A stretch of DNA of 64,000 nucleotides from Rickettsiales bacterium. GTDB taxonomy: Bacteria > Pseudomonadota > Alphaproteobacteria > Rickettsiales > JABCZZ01. Positions within the stretch are counted from its first letter, which is position 1. Each line of letters opens with the position of its first letter. The DNA lies in contig DASTXE010000003.1 in assembly GCA_035765535.1 (NCBI GenBank), forward strand, positions 452,516 through 516,515, in the 5' to 3' direction. The notes below the pieces were generated by a model that saw only the letters and a program-made list of their open reading frames with translations, made no database searches and was not told where the DNA came from. The position numbers were made by a program, and so were the translations under genes. Below, piece by piece: positions 9,084 through 16,610 of this stretch.

Positions 9084-9674
9084 GTGGCAGCTGAGCAGGG
9101 CGATACGGCTGCCAGTCGCTTAAAAAAAGCGCGGCCTTTGTTATTCTTAGCCGTAGTATTTGCCTTTGCAGGCGGAACCAAAACATTTTATGGAATGGAA
9201 ACATTGTTGATTGTCGGAGCGGCTTCCACAGTGTTTTGCATATTGTCCTCATACCTCATACGGTGTATATTTTCAGACAAAGCTGCGGTGACAGCTATGC
9301 CTGATGGCATAACAGAGAAAACAGAAACAAATCGTGAGGCTTTATCTAAACTAATATACCCCATTGGCAGTGCGATTATAGTCATCATGCTATTGAATCG
9401 TGTTATGGATCGCTCCACGCCCCAAATAATGATATTGCCTATTGCCGATAAAAATATGCATACGGATAAATGGGGTGATACCAGTTACAGTTTCAATGTG
9501 GTTGTTCCATTTTCTTCACCGCTGCCATTTTATATAAGCAATCAAGAGCCGTTTCGAGTTAATCGCACGATATATGAAACTATCAGACTCAATCACAGCC
9601 AGGTGATATTAAGAACACACGCAGGCTGGCTGGGTTTTCCTTGGTATGAGCTAAATTATAGAATAGTGAATTAA
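9084..9674 (+). CDS. Unknown membrane protein, GTG start
   Basis: The 196-residue protein starts with GTG three bases after the purF stop; a GGAG sequence inside the end of purF can serve as ribosome site. Three hydrophobic segments are visible, at about residues 18-35, 40-60 and 90-107 (PIGSAIIVIMLLN). An extracytoplasmic C-terminal half of about 85 residues with no known motif follows. The base composition is noticeably more AT-rich than purF before it, hinting at a different history. I do not recognise the family. The next gene starts two bases after its stop, so the genes are probably co-transcribed. Confidence 0.65.
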   Translation: MAAEQGDTAASRLKKARPLLFLAVVFAFAGGTKTFYGMETLLIVGAASTVFCILSSYLIRCIFSDKAAVTAMPDGITEKTETNREALSKLIYPIGSAIIVIMLLNRVMDRSTPQIMILPIADKNMHTDKWGDTSYSFNVVVPFSSPLPFYISNQEPFRVNRTIYETIRLNHSQVILRTHAGWLGFPWYELNYRIVN

Positions 9675-9676
9675 CT

Positions 9677-10156
9677 ATGCGAGAAACGGCAAGTAACATA
9701 ACAACAGCGATCGATCATGTGAATATCGTAGTCGGCGATATAGAAGCAATGGCTGCGTTTTACCGGGATGTCATCGGGCTTGAATTGTACAAGGACGCCT
9801 TCATCGAGGGAGACTGGGTGGATGACGTTGTCGGGCTGCAGCAGGTAAGGGCAAAAGTTGTATTCCTGCGCGGGTTTACGGGTAGCAATCTGGAACTGAT
9901 CCAGTATCTGAACCCGGTAGGCGAAACACCGCAGAATATAGGCATCTCCAATAGCCGTGGCATCCGCCATATCGCATTTCGCGTCGCGGATGTGAGTGCA
10001 ATGGTAGAGCGCTGTAAGGAAAAGGGAATAAAGACCAGTCCCGTACACGATGTGCCTATTGCACAAGTGAAGTTCGATAGCAGCGCAAAGCGCAAACGGA
10101 TATGCTATCTCCATGATCCTGAAGGGAATTTGCTGGAATTCTGCGCCTATGAATAA
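9677..10156 (+). CDS. Glyoxalase/bleomycin-resistance (VOC) fold protein
   Basis: The 159-residue protein has the paired beta-alpha-beta-beta-beta modules of the vicinal oxygen chelate superfamily. Likely metal ligands are the His in the opening strand (AIDHVNIVV), the Glu in NLELIQYL, the His in GIRHIAFRV and the Glu in GNLLEFCAY. Members include lactoylglutathione lyase, methylmalonyl-CoA epimerase, extradiol dioxygenases and resistance proteins. The DPEGNLLEF ending resembles the methylmalonyl/glyoxalase-like group, but the substrate cannot be read from sequence. It starts two bases after the preceding membrane-protein gene. Confidence 0.85.
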   Translation: MRETASNITTAIDHVNIVVGDIEAMAAFYRDVIGLELYKDAFIEGDWVDDVVGLQQVRAKVVFLRGFTGSNLELIQYLNPVGETPQNIGISNSRGIRHIAFRVADVSAMVERCKEKGIKTSPVHDVPIAQVKFDSSAKRKRICYLHDPEGNLLEFCAYE

Positions 10157-10227
10157 CTTACGGTTGCCGGGACGGATATTTTAACTAATATCGGCCCAAA
10201 TTTATTAATCTGATTGGTTCACAGCTC

Positions 10228-10938
10228 ATGGAAAAGCATCTTGAAGGTAAAATCGCCCTGGTCACAGGGGCTTCGCGCGGGATTGGCGCGGCAGTGGCCA
10301 AGCGGCTTGCGGCGGAAGGCGCGCATGTTATTCTGGCGGCGCGTACCGTCGGCGGGCTGGAAGCCGTGGACGATGCGATTACCAAAGCGGGCGGAAAAGC
10401 CACGCTCGTGCCGCTGGATCTGGCGGAACATGACAAGATAGACCATCTCGGTGTGGCGATTGCAGAACGTTTCGGCAAGCTCGATATTCTTGTGGGTAAT
10501 GCGGGAACGCTGGGTGAGCTAACTCCGTTAACCCATGCCGAAGCTTCCATGTGGGATAGGGTGATCGCTGTGAATCTGACCGCAAACTGGCGGCTTATAC
10601 GTATTTGCGATCCATTACTGCGCCGCTCTGAAGCCGGGCGGGCGATATTTGTCACCAGCGGCACAACGCAACGCCCCAAAGCATCTGCTTACTGGGGGCC
10701 TTATGCGGTCAGCAAGGCGGGGCTGGAGACACTGGTGGAAACCTATGCAGCCGAAGTGACGCAGACCAATGTGAAAGTGAATCTGGTCGATCCAGGCGTA
10801 GTGCGCACTAAGATGCGCGCGCATGCAATGCCGGGTGAAGACCCGATGACGTTGCCGGAACCGGATGCAGTGACGGATATTTTCGTAAAACTGGCATCGC
10901 CTGAATGCAAAGAAAGCGGTGAACGCTTCGCGGCTTAA
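10228..10938 (+). CDS. Short-chain dehydrogenase/reductase
   Basis: This 236-residue classical SDR has the cofactor loop TGASRGIG at about residues 13-20, the structural NAG motif (VGNAGTLGEL), and the catalytic Ser of VTSGTTQRP. The catalytic pair appears in YAVSKAG. PGVVRTKM then forms the substrate-side loop. The motifs indicate an NAD(P)(H)-dependent oxidoreductase; the substrate is unknown. It converges on the ferredoxin gene 11 bp beyond its stop. Confidence 0.88.
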   Translation: MEKHLEGKIALVTGASRGIGAAVAKRLAAEGAHVILAARTVGGLEAVDDAITKAGGKATLVPLDLAEHDKIDHLGVAIAERFGKLDILVGNAGTLGELTPLTHAEASMWDRVIAVNLTANWRLIRICDPLLRRSEAGRAIFVTSGTTQRPKASAYWGPYAVSKAGLETLVETYAAEVTQTNVKVNLVDPGVVRTKMRAHAMPGEDPMTLPEPDAVTDIFVKLASPECKESGERFAA

Positions 10939-10948
10939 ATACAGCGAG

Positions 10949-11254
10949 TTATATCGCTAATCTTTCGACGACCCTGCCGTTTTGCAGATGCTCGCGGATA
11001 ACCTCGTCGATATCTTCCTTCGTCTTGCAGCTATACCAGACGCCTTCCGGATAGATCACCATGCAGGGGCCAAGTTCGCAGCGGTCCAGGCAGCCTGCAT
11101 TATTGACGCGCGTCTGCTCAATGCCCAGCTCTTTCACACGCGCTTTCATATAGTCACGCAAAGCTTCCGCATCTTTCTCAGCGCAGCATCCGCGCGTATG
11201 GCCGGGAACACGGCGATTCGTGCAGCAGAAAATATGATGATTGAAAAACGACAT
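10949..11254 (-). CDS. Thioredoxin-like [2Fe-2S] ferredoxin
   Basis: The 101-residue protein has the fold and cysteine spacing of the NuoE-like ferredoxins: a cysteine pair near residue 10 (FCCTNRR), another near residue 23 (RGCCAEKD), then NNAGCLDRCELGPCMVIYPEG with further ligands. These proteins carry electrons on one [2Fe-2S] cluster. It is the last gene of a tight minus-strand run, virB8-virB9-bamD-ferredoxin, starting 9 bp after bamD. This may only reflect operon crowding; no functional link to secretion is evident. Confidence 0.88.
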   Translation of the reverse strand: MSFFNHHIFCCTNRRVPGHTRGCCAEKDAEALRDYMKARVKELGIEQTRVNNAGCLDRCELGPCMVIYPEGVWYSCKTKEDIDEVIREHLQNGRVVERLAI

Positions 11255-11263
11255 CGCCGATGC

Positions 11264-12091
11264 CTATTCCGAGCCGCTGAACGGCAGGTGCAGGATCTTA
11301 TCTACCAGGCCTTTGCCTTCTGCTTCATGTGGCAGCGGTTTATCGCTCATGACAGCGTAGCTGTCTTTATACCATGCACTGCCGGGATAATTATAACCGA
11401 GCACGGCCGCATAGCGGTTTGCCTGGTCTTTCACGCCGAGTTTCAGGTAACATTCCACCAGCCTGTGCAATGCTTCAGGAGTGTGACTTGTGGTCTGGTA
11501 TTTTTCGACAACAATGCGGAAACGGTTGATCGCAGCAAGATATTCCTGATGCTGTTCATAATAACGCCCGATTTCCATTTCCTTGCCTGCAAGGTGGTCC
11601 TTCACAAGGTCAAGCTTGATACGGGCATCGCGCGCATACTCACTGTCAGGGAAACGTTTGACGACTTCGGTCAGAGCCTGTTGTGCATCAGCGGTAACGC
11701 TCTGGTCGCGGCCTACATCCGTAATCTGCACATAGAAGCACATGGCTTTCAGATAGAAAGCATAAGGCGTTTCGGCATTATCAGGGTGTTGTTTAACGAA
11801 ACGGTCCAGATCCGTGATTGCGCTGTCATACTGCTGGCTGCGGTAAGCAGCATAGGACGCCATGATTTCAGCCCGCAAAGCCCAAGGGGAATAGCTGTGC
11901 TGACGCTCCAGTTCTTCAAATGTCTTGATGGCTTCCTTGTAGTCATGTTCCTGAAGCTGATCCATCGCCTCATTGTACAGCTTCTGGACAGACTCAGGCG
12001 GCTTTTCCTTGTCTTCCTCTTTCTTGCTGCCGCACGCTGAAAGCACGAGCAGGGCGGCCATCGCCAGGAGAATAGGATTGCCTGATTTCAT
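11264..12091 (-). CDS. bamD: Outer membrane assembly lipoprotein BamD
   Basis: The 275-residue lipoprotein has a signal peptide with lipobox LSAC (Cys20), then five tetratricopeptide-like repeats, such as KLYNEAMDQLQEHDYKEAIK and AINRFRIVVEKY. BamD is the essential partner of BamA in folding beta-barrel proteins into the outer membrane, so this marks a Gram-negative cell. Length matches alphaproteobacterial homologues. It follows virB9 after three bases, an unusual neighbour for a core gene, and precedes a ferredoxin gene. Confidence 0.93.
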   Translation of the reverse strand: MKSGNPILLAMAALLVLSACGSKKEEDKEKPPESVQKLYNEAMDQLQEHDYKEAIKTFEELERQHSYSPWALRAEIMASYAAYRSQQYDSAITDLDRFVKQHPDNAETPYAFYLKAMCFYVQITDVGRDQSVTADAQQALTEVVKRFPDSEYARDARIKLDLVKDHLAGKEMEIGRYYEQHQEYLAAINRFRIVVEKYQTTSHTPEALHRLVECYLKLGVKDQANRYAAVLGYNYPGSAWYKDSYAVMSDKPLPHEAEGKGLVDKILHLPFSGSE

Positions 12092-12094
12092 TTG

Positions 12095-12880
12095 CTAGAA
12101 CCAGGAACTGCTTTGGGATTTCTGCGGCGCCCTGCCATCTTTCATCGCTTCATTGAACACGCAGACAACGCTCTTTCCATGGCGGAGCGTATAACGTGCT
12201 GTGACACGTTCGATCACAATGTAAGGTCCGCGGGCACGGTAGTTAATGACCGATTCATTGCCTTCCTTATCCACCATGAAGAAAGCGGGAACTTCCGCGT
12301 TCACATCGTGGAACTGGAAGTAGGTGAATTCACCGTCATCGAAAATACGGATCGGGGTGATATCGTCAGAGCCGCTGACCGTATAACGGAAATTGTATTT
12401 GTTAAGGTCATCCTGCTCCAGGTCGGGCACATGGTCTATCGCGCTGTGCAGGGTTTCCATTGCGGATTCATCGTTCGGATAGATGATGCGCAGTTCGAAA
12501 ATCAGGTTCTTATCTTCGATGCTTTTAACGTCACCCGCATGCAGCTCGAAGAAATAGGTGTGCTTGTTGGTGATGACAGTCATGTTCGTGGTGGCGTCCT
12601 GCTCGATCGGCTTGATGAACAGGCGATTGCCGACGGGATTGATCTGCCATGCTACGGAGTCGCCCAGCGAGATGGTTTTAATCTGCTCTTCCGCAGCGAA
12701 TTCGATATTGGACTGATAGCGATAATACCCCGAAAAACGGATTACCTCGTTCGGGCTGTACATGACGGTTTTGATGCGCGCGTCAGTCGCCAGCGGAGAG
12801 GGCTTAATGAGGGCATAGGATGGTACGCTAAGCATCGTGGAAATCGCCAGCATTCCGAGGAAAAGGTTCTTTTTAATCAT
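12095..12880 (-). CDS. virB9: Type IV secretion protein VirB9 (TrbG family)
   Basis: The 261-residue protein has a signal peptide ending near SVPSYA. The N-terminal domain shows the family pattern (IKTISLGDSVAWQINP followed by RLFIKPIEQDATTNMTV). The C-terminal domain carries PIRIFDDGEFTYFQF and YIVIERVTARYTLRHGK, typical of the VirB9 part that joins VirB7 and VirB10 in the outer-membrane core complex. The start codon overlaps the stop of virB8 by four bases. No virB10, virB11, virB4 or virD4 gene lies nearby, a scattered organisation like that of the rickettsial rvh system. Length is typical. Confidence 0.9.
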   Translation of the reverse strand: MIKKNLFLGMLAISTMLSVPSYALIKPSPLATDARIKTVMYSPNEVIRFSGYYRYQSNIEFAAEEQIKTISLGDSVAWQINPVGNRLFIKPIEQDATTNMTVITNKHTYFFELHAGDVKSIEDKNLIFELRIIYPNDESAMETLHSAIDHVPDLEQDDLNKYNFRYTVSGSDDITPIRIFDDGEFTYFQFHDVNAEVPAFFMVDKEGNESVINYRARGPYIVIERVTARYTLRHGKSVVCVFNEAMKDGRAPQKSQSSSWF

Positions 12881-13659
12881 TCCAGCAGCTCTTTTAATTG
12901 ATAATCCGACACAATGAAGCTCATTGGAGTAACATCCTGCTCTTCACCGCTACCCTTGAGAGCTTTTCCCGTCAAGCCAAAAAACGATGCCATTGCATTT
13001 TTAGTGCGCAATGCCTGACTGACTTTAAAGCCTTTATATTGATAGGTGATATCGGCTTCCCATTTCGTATGCCGTACTTCTTTGCCGTTAACGGTGGAAA
13101 CAACGAGAGCATCAAACACGATACGCGCATGAGATGGTTGCGGTCCCTGGTCATAGGCGATGGATTGAATCTGAACCGTGCGCTTTGCAAGGTCGGCATA
13201 CTGACGGTAATAGCTGAGTGGATTGGAGGCGGATACCGAGTAGCTGTATTCTTTAAATACGGCCGGTGTGCTTTCACTCCAGATGTTGCGATAACGCAAC
13301 TCATATTGCTTCAAGTCATAAGATTCCCGATTGGCGACATAGGAACTCAGCATGTATTTCATTACGACGGCATTGCGATCTTCAGTGCTGGAACTTGCAA
13401 GGCGTTTGATGTTGGCAATGTTATTGAACACGTCCTGCGAGTATAGAGGGAAGGGAACGCGTGGTGAGAGCGGAAAAATACCGGTGAAAGCGAAGAAAGC
13501 AAAATACAGGTTCAGCACCGCCAGAACCAGTATGATAACGTAGAAACTCCGCTGGCCGATGGGAGAGTGAAAAAGTTCTGAATACCAGCCACGTGCGGCG
13601 GCATAATAAGTGCCGTCTTCAATGCTCTGTGTCAGTTGATCCTGTGTCTCATTTTCCAT
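12877..13659 (-). CDS. virB8: Type IV secretion protein VirB8
   Basis: The 260-residue inner-membrane protein has a short cytoplasmic N-terminus, one transmembrane helix at about residues 38-62 (SFYVIILVLAVLNLYFAFF) and a periplasmic NTF2-like domain. The domain shows VVMKYMLSSYVANRESYD, the degenerate family motif SASNPLSYY (canonical NPxG) and a later strand WEADITYQYKGF. VirB8 nucleates assembly of the secretion channel and contacts VirB9 and VirB10. It is first in the virB8-virB9-bamD-ferredoxin run and overlaps virB9 by four bases. Confidence 0.88.
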   Translation of the reverse strand: MENETQDQLTQSIEDGTYYAAARGWYSELFHSPIGQRSFYVIILVLAVLNLYFAFFAFTGIFPLSPRVPFPLYSQDVFNNIANIKRLASSSTEDRNAVVMKYMLSSYVANRESYDLKQYELRYRNIWSESTPAVFKEYSYSVSASNPLSYYRQYADLAKRTVQIQSIAYDQGPQPSHARIVFDALVVSTVNGKEVRHTKWEADITYQYKGFKVSQALRTKNAMASFFGLTGKALKGSGEEQDVTPMSFIVSDYQLKELLE

Positions 13660-13974
13660 CCCCTCTAAATTAGAGAATATTTTTCGTTAAATCAATCACT
13701 ATAAAAAGATGATAAAGCTTTGTTGGAAAAGGCGCTTGTGTGCGTTGTGGTTTAAAAAGAGACACGCAAAAATCACTTTCTTTTGTTTGCTTTTTGATAT
13801 ATCCATTTTAGGCTGCCTGAAGAGTTATATGCGAATCAGGCGGTCGGATTGAATAATTTGCTGGCATTGACTGCTTGTGGATACGGGTGCTGAAGGAGAC
13901 CTTCAGTGTGTTATCTCTGTAAGTGAAGCCTCGTCTTATTTGTTCTGAATCGTTTAATTATAAGAGGTTTTATT
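13660..13974. promoter_or_regulatory. Leader and promoter region between virB8 and cspA
   Basis: This 315-base divergent intergenic region is AT-rich. It contains a perfect hairpin CTGAAGG-AGA-CCTTCAG at 13890-13906, inside what is probably the long 5' untranslated leader typical of cold-shock genes, and an AAGAGG ribosome site shortly before the cspA start. I cannot place the promoter confidently. In CspA-type genes the leader acts as a temperature-sensitive RNA; whether this one does is inference. Confidence 0.4.
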
Positions 13975-14181
13975 ATGGCTACTGGTACGGTTAAGTGGTT
14001 CAATACCATTAAAGGGTATGGTTTTATTCAGCCTGAAGATGGTTCAAAAGACGTGTTCGTTCATATTTCGGCTGTGCAGAAAGCAGGGCTTCGCACGCTT
14101 CTGGAAGGCCAGAAGGTCGACTTCGAAATCGCTCAGGAAAAAGGCAAGTCTTCGGCTGTCAATCTGAAGGTTGCTGCTTAA
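13975..14181 (+). CDS. cspA: Cold-shock protein, CspA family
   Basis: The 68-residue single cold-shock domain has both RNA-binding motifs: [14 protein letters not shown] (RNP1 region) and DVFVHISAV (RNP2). The protein melts RNA secondary structure and serves as an RNA chaperone in cold or general growth. It has a long leader and its own terminator. The usual K-G-F-G-F is K-G-Y-G-F here, a common conservative change. Which Csp paralogue it is cannot be stated. Confidence 0.95.
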   Translation: MATGTVKWFNTIKGYGFIQPEDGSKDVFVHISAVQKAGLRTLLEGQKVDFEIAQEKGKSSAVNLKVAA

Positions 14182-14202
14182 TAGGTCTGTAGAGATTTAG
14201 GA

Positions 14203-14236
14203 AGAGGGGCGCCGTGATTCGGTGCCTCTTTTTTTG
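14203..14236 (+). terminator. Intrinsic terminator of cspA
   Basis: A GC-rich hairpin GAGG..GCGCCG/CGGTGCCTC is followed by seven T residues, about 20 bases after the cspA stop codon. Confidence 0.85.
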
Positions 14237-14360
14237 TTCCCGGATTTGAAGATTGGCAAAATGACTGTGCCCATTATGCAGTGGACGGCAGCATAGAATC
14301 CGGTATACCAACGTACAAATTACGAATGCCAAATTGAGAATCTGTTAGAGACGTTACCTG

Positions 14361-14966
14361 ATGAATGCAACCATGATAACCGATATCGGCGACAGCGCAG
14401 TGCTGGGGGGAATTGCCCTGGCGGGCGCTGCCTATCTTGCATGGGCGGGATGCCGTAAAGGCGCAGCGGCTATGGCGGCTTCTTTTCTGGGAGCGGGCAT
14501 ATTCATCGGCCTGCTGAAGCTGCTTTTCATTGGCTGTGACGGTTACTGGCGCAACTACAATATCACTTCACCCAGCGGCCATGCGGCGCTTTCGATGGCG
14601 GTGCTGGGAACATTCGGCCTGCTGGTCGGCAGCCAGTGGCGTGGCATCTGGCGGCACTTACCCTTCCTGGGCGGAATAGCGCTTGCGATTGCCATCGCGG
14701 CCACGCGCGTGGAGCTCGGCGCGCACACTGTTACGGAAGTAATTGTCGGCATTGCGGTGGGAAGTATGGTATTAGCCTGCATCCATGCTTTTGTAACGCG
14801 CAGTGCGATACCCCGGTTCAATTCGGCAGCATTGATCCTGACCATTATGGCGGCCGCAGTCGTGCTGCATGGTTTCCGCATGCCTGCGGAAATTCTGCTG
14901 CGCTTTATCGCGGAGCACATCAAGACTTACGTCTCCATGTGCGGAAACGCGAAGATTAAGCAGTAA
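14361..14966 (+). CDS. PAP2-family membrane phosphatase, altered active site
   Basis: The 201-residue protein has about five membrane helices. The PAP2 motifs are recognisable: S72-G73-H74 in SPSGHAA (motif 2) and R116 with H122 in TRVELGAHTVTE (motif 3). The Asp that normally ends motif 3 (SRx5Hx3D) is Glu126 here, and motif 1 is poorly conserved. Family members dephosphorylate lipid phosphates such as phosphatidate or undecaprenyl pyrophosphate. Activity on a particular lipid, or reduced activity, cannot be judged from sequence. Confidence 0.8.
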   Translation: MNATMITDIGDSAVLGGIALAGAAYLAWAGCRKGAAAMAASFLGAGIFIGLLKLLFIGCDGYWRNYNITSPSGHAALSMAVLGTFGLLVGSQWRGIWRHLPFLGGIALAIAIAATRVELGAHTVTEVIVGIAVGSMVLACIHAFVTRSAIPRFNSAALILTIMAAAVVLHGFRMPAEILLRFIAEHIKTYVSMCGNAKIKQ

Positions 14967-15001
14967 TATATTTTTGAGATTGAAAAGTGAAAACGCTCCT
15001 C

Positions 15002-15042
15002 CCGGCGGCCGGTCTCTGTTGTGATTGAGACCGAACCGCCGG
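15002..15042 (-). terminator. Two-part GC-rich hairpin ending the lipoprotein gene
   Basis: CCGGCGG (15002-15008) pairs with CCGCCGG (15036-15042), and inside it GGTCTC (15011-15016) pairs with GAGACC (15027-15032) around a ten-base loop. Read on the minus strand it lies 14 bases after the lipoprotein stop and is followed by a short T-rich stretch. It marks one edge of the GC-rich block at about 15.0-15.55 kb. Confidence 0.65.
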
Positions 15043-15056
15043 AGAGGATCACCGCG

Positions 15057-15440
15057 TCAGTGTACTGCGGTGATGGTGCCATTCTTGATGGTCACGCTGA
15101 CCTCGTGTTGCACTTCTCCCTTCAGGCGTGTGAAGATGGAAGGCGATGCTGTCTGCAGTCGAGCGTTGTAGGCCCCCAGCGTCACATTGACTGTTTGGTC
15201 GGAATCGTGTGCTGCCAGGACCCGAACGGTTACACCCTCCCGATCCTTAGTGTCAGGTCCGAAGCTCTTCACACTCTTCGGTACCGAGAGTTGCGGACCG
15301 TCAACGTGTTTGGTGCTGGTGCTTCGAGGAGCTGCACTGGTGGTGGTGCTGGTGATGTCTCCTGCTGCGCAGCCGGAGAGAAACAGCGCAAGTAGCGCGC
15401 CCACAAGGAGCATGCAGCCCCTGCGAATACTGGATGCCAT
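15057..15440 (-). CDS. Small lipoprotein of foreign character
   Basis: The chosen start at 15440 gives 127 residues opening MASSIRRGCMLLVGAL, a lipoprotein signal with lipobox LSGC. A Ser/Thr-rich linker and a small domain of about 80 residues follow (VTVRVLAAHDSDQTVNVTLG; then EVSVTIKNGTITAV). The frame is open upstream to 15551, but the signal peptide fixes the start. I do not recognise the domain. The Ser/Thr-rich linker after the lipobox and the GC-rich codon choice resemble actinobacterial lipoproteins rather than the neighbours. It sits alone in a block bounded by hairpins at 15002-15042 and 15504-15522. It may be a recent transfer or an assembly insert. Confidence 0.65.
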   Translation of the reverse strand: MASSIRRGCMLLVGALLALFLSGCAAGDITSTTTSAAPRSTSTKHVDGPQLSVPKSVKSFGPDTKDREGVTVRVLAAHDSDQTVNVTLGAYNARLQTASPSIFTRLKGEVQHEVSVTIKNGTITAVH

Positions 15441-15503
15441 AATGGCTCCCGATATCTGACCGACGCGTGAGCGCCGGCTGACTTTTTCTCTTACGAGGAG
15501 GCA

Positions 15504-15522
15504 TCCCACATGGAGTGTGGGA
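15504..15522. repeat. Short hairpin at the right edge of the GC-rich block
   Basis: A perfect inverted repeat TCCCACA-TGGAG-TGTGGGA. It lies about 65 bases upstream of the lipoprotein start, near where composition returns to the native level. Confidence 0.5.
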
Positions 15523-15669
15523 ACACCTTTATTCCGAGGATTGCACGACAAAGTTCGCCGAGAATCCAGAAAGTTGGCAAAAGGTTAACATGTGGTGCAA
15601 AACGGCACAACGCTGTCATAAAAAATTCACAAACAGACACCTTGCCTGTTAAGGGATTTTATTTATTGG

Positions 15670-16560
15670 CTAATTCACCGCATCGGAAAGGGCTTTGCAG
15701 CGTGTATCCGCGTCTTCCTGCGTGCCGATCCCGAGCTTTTCACGGTTGCGGTTGGAAACCATATCGTTCAGCGTGCTGTATATACTCTTTGAAGAAGTAT
15801 CCGCGATATGCTGGAGGCTTTCAGAAGGTGTGGTGGGATAATATTGCTGGACCTGTGCAATCAGGTCGGAAATCTCCGTGCGGATGGCGGTAATCTTAGC
15901 CTGATTTTCCTGGTCTTTCTCGGGTTGCTGGCGTGAGCCGACAATGAAGTTCCAATATTGGTAAGCGCAGCTGTCAAAGGCATACTGGCGGATAATCTTC
16001 TTAAAGCGCTCGGGGCTGCGAAGAGCCTGCGCCGCTCTTGCTTCCTGGTCCAGCTTGTCCTGGATCAGCTTGACGATGTCCGGATTATTATTGCTCTTGG
16101 CAATTTCGATCAATGTTCTGCCATTGGCCGACTTAACATGAAAGTCTGCATTCTTCGCCAGCAGTTCGGCAACCACCTGGGTTTCATTGTTCAGCGTGGC
16201 ATTGATGAGGGGATAGACATTGGCCTTGTCAAAAACATTGGGATTGGCGCCTTTTTCCAGCAGCGCCTCTACGATAGGCGCGGCTTCGGCGTCATTGCGG
16301 CCGATGGCTACCGTCAGCGCATATTCCCCGGTCGTGCTAAGAGAGTTGGGATTGGCGCCTTTATCCAGCAATATTTTGACATCGTCACTGCTGCCGAAAT
16401 TGATACGGTAAATGAGCTCGTCGTTGAGGGAATAGCCTGCGGCATGCGCCTGCGCAAAGCCGGATATGGTAAGCATTGTGGCGGCCAGCAGGAATGTCTG
16501 CGCGCGTAAGTAGAGCCCGCCGGACTTAGAAGAGCGTTTGCCCCTCTTGAAATTACGCAT
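15670..16560 (-). CDS. Secreted ankyrin-repeat protein
   Basis: I place the start at 16560 (MRNFKRGKRSS), which has GGAG six bases upstream; earlier ATGs at 16572 and 16584 are possible. The 296-residue protein has an N-terminal export signal ending near QAHAA. Three to four ankyrin repeats follow (DDVKILLDKGANPNSLS, APIVEALLEKGANPNVFD, TQVVAELLAKNADFHVKS), then a helical C-terminal domain of about 130 residues with two cysteines. It should act in the periplasm or outside the cell as a protein-binding scaffold. Its partner is unknown. It is divergent from htpG, and the promoter of htpG overlaps its first codons. Confidence 0.82.
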   Translation of the reverse strand: MRNFKRGKRSSKSGGLYLRAQTFLLAATMLTISGFAQAHAAGYSLNDELIYRINFGSSDDVKILLDKGANPNSLSTTGEYALTVAIGRNDAEAAPIVEALLEKGANPNVFDKANVYPLINATLNNETQVVAELLAKNADFHVKSANGRTLIEIAKSNNNPDIVKLIQDKLDQEARAAQALRSPERFKKIIRQYAFDSCAYQYWNFIVGSRQQPEKDQENQAKITAIRTEISDLIAQVQQYYPTTPSESLQHIADTSSKSIYSTLNDMVSNRNREKLGIGTQEDADTRCKALSDAVN

Positions 16561-16574
16561 AAACCGCTCCATAT
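16546..16574 (+). promoter_or_regulatory. Heat-shock (RpoH-type) promoter of htpG
   Basis: The -35 element is CTTGAAA (16546-16552). After 14 bases the -10 element CTCCATAT (16567-16574) matches the sigma-32 consensus CCCCATnT at all fixed positions but one. The start codon of htpG is about 36 bases further on. The promoter lies over the first codons of the divergent ankyrin gene, so the two transcripts would overlap. Confidence 0.7.
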
Positions 16575-16610
16575 AGTTGCACACGACGCAGCATGATACA
16601 GAGGAAACCT

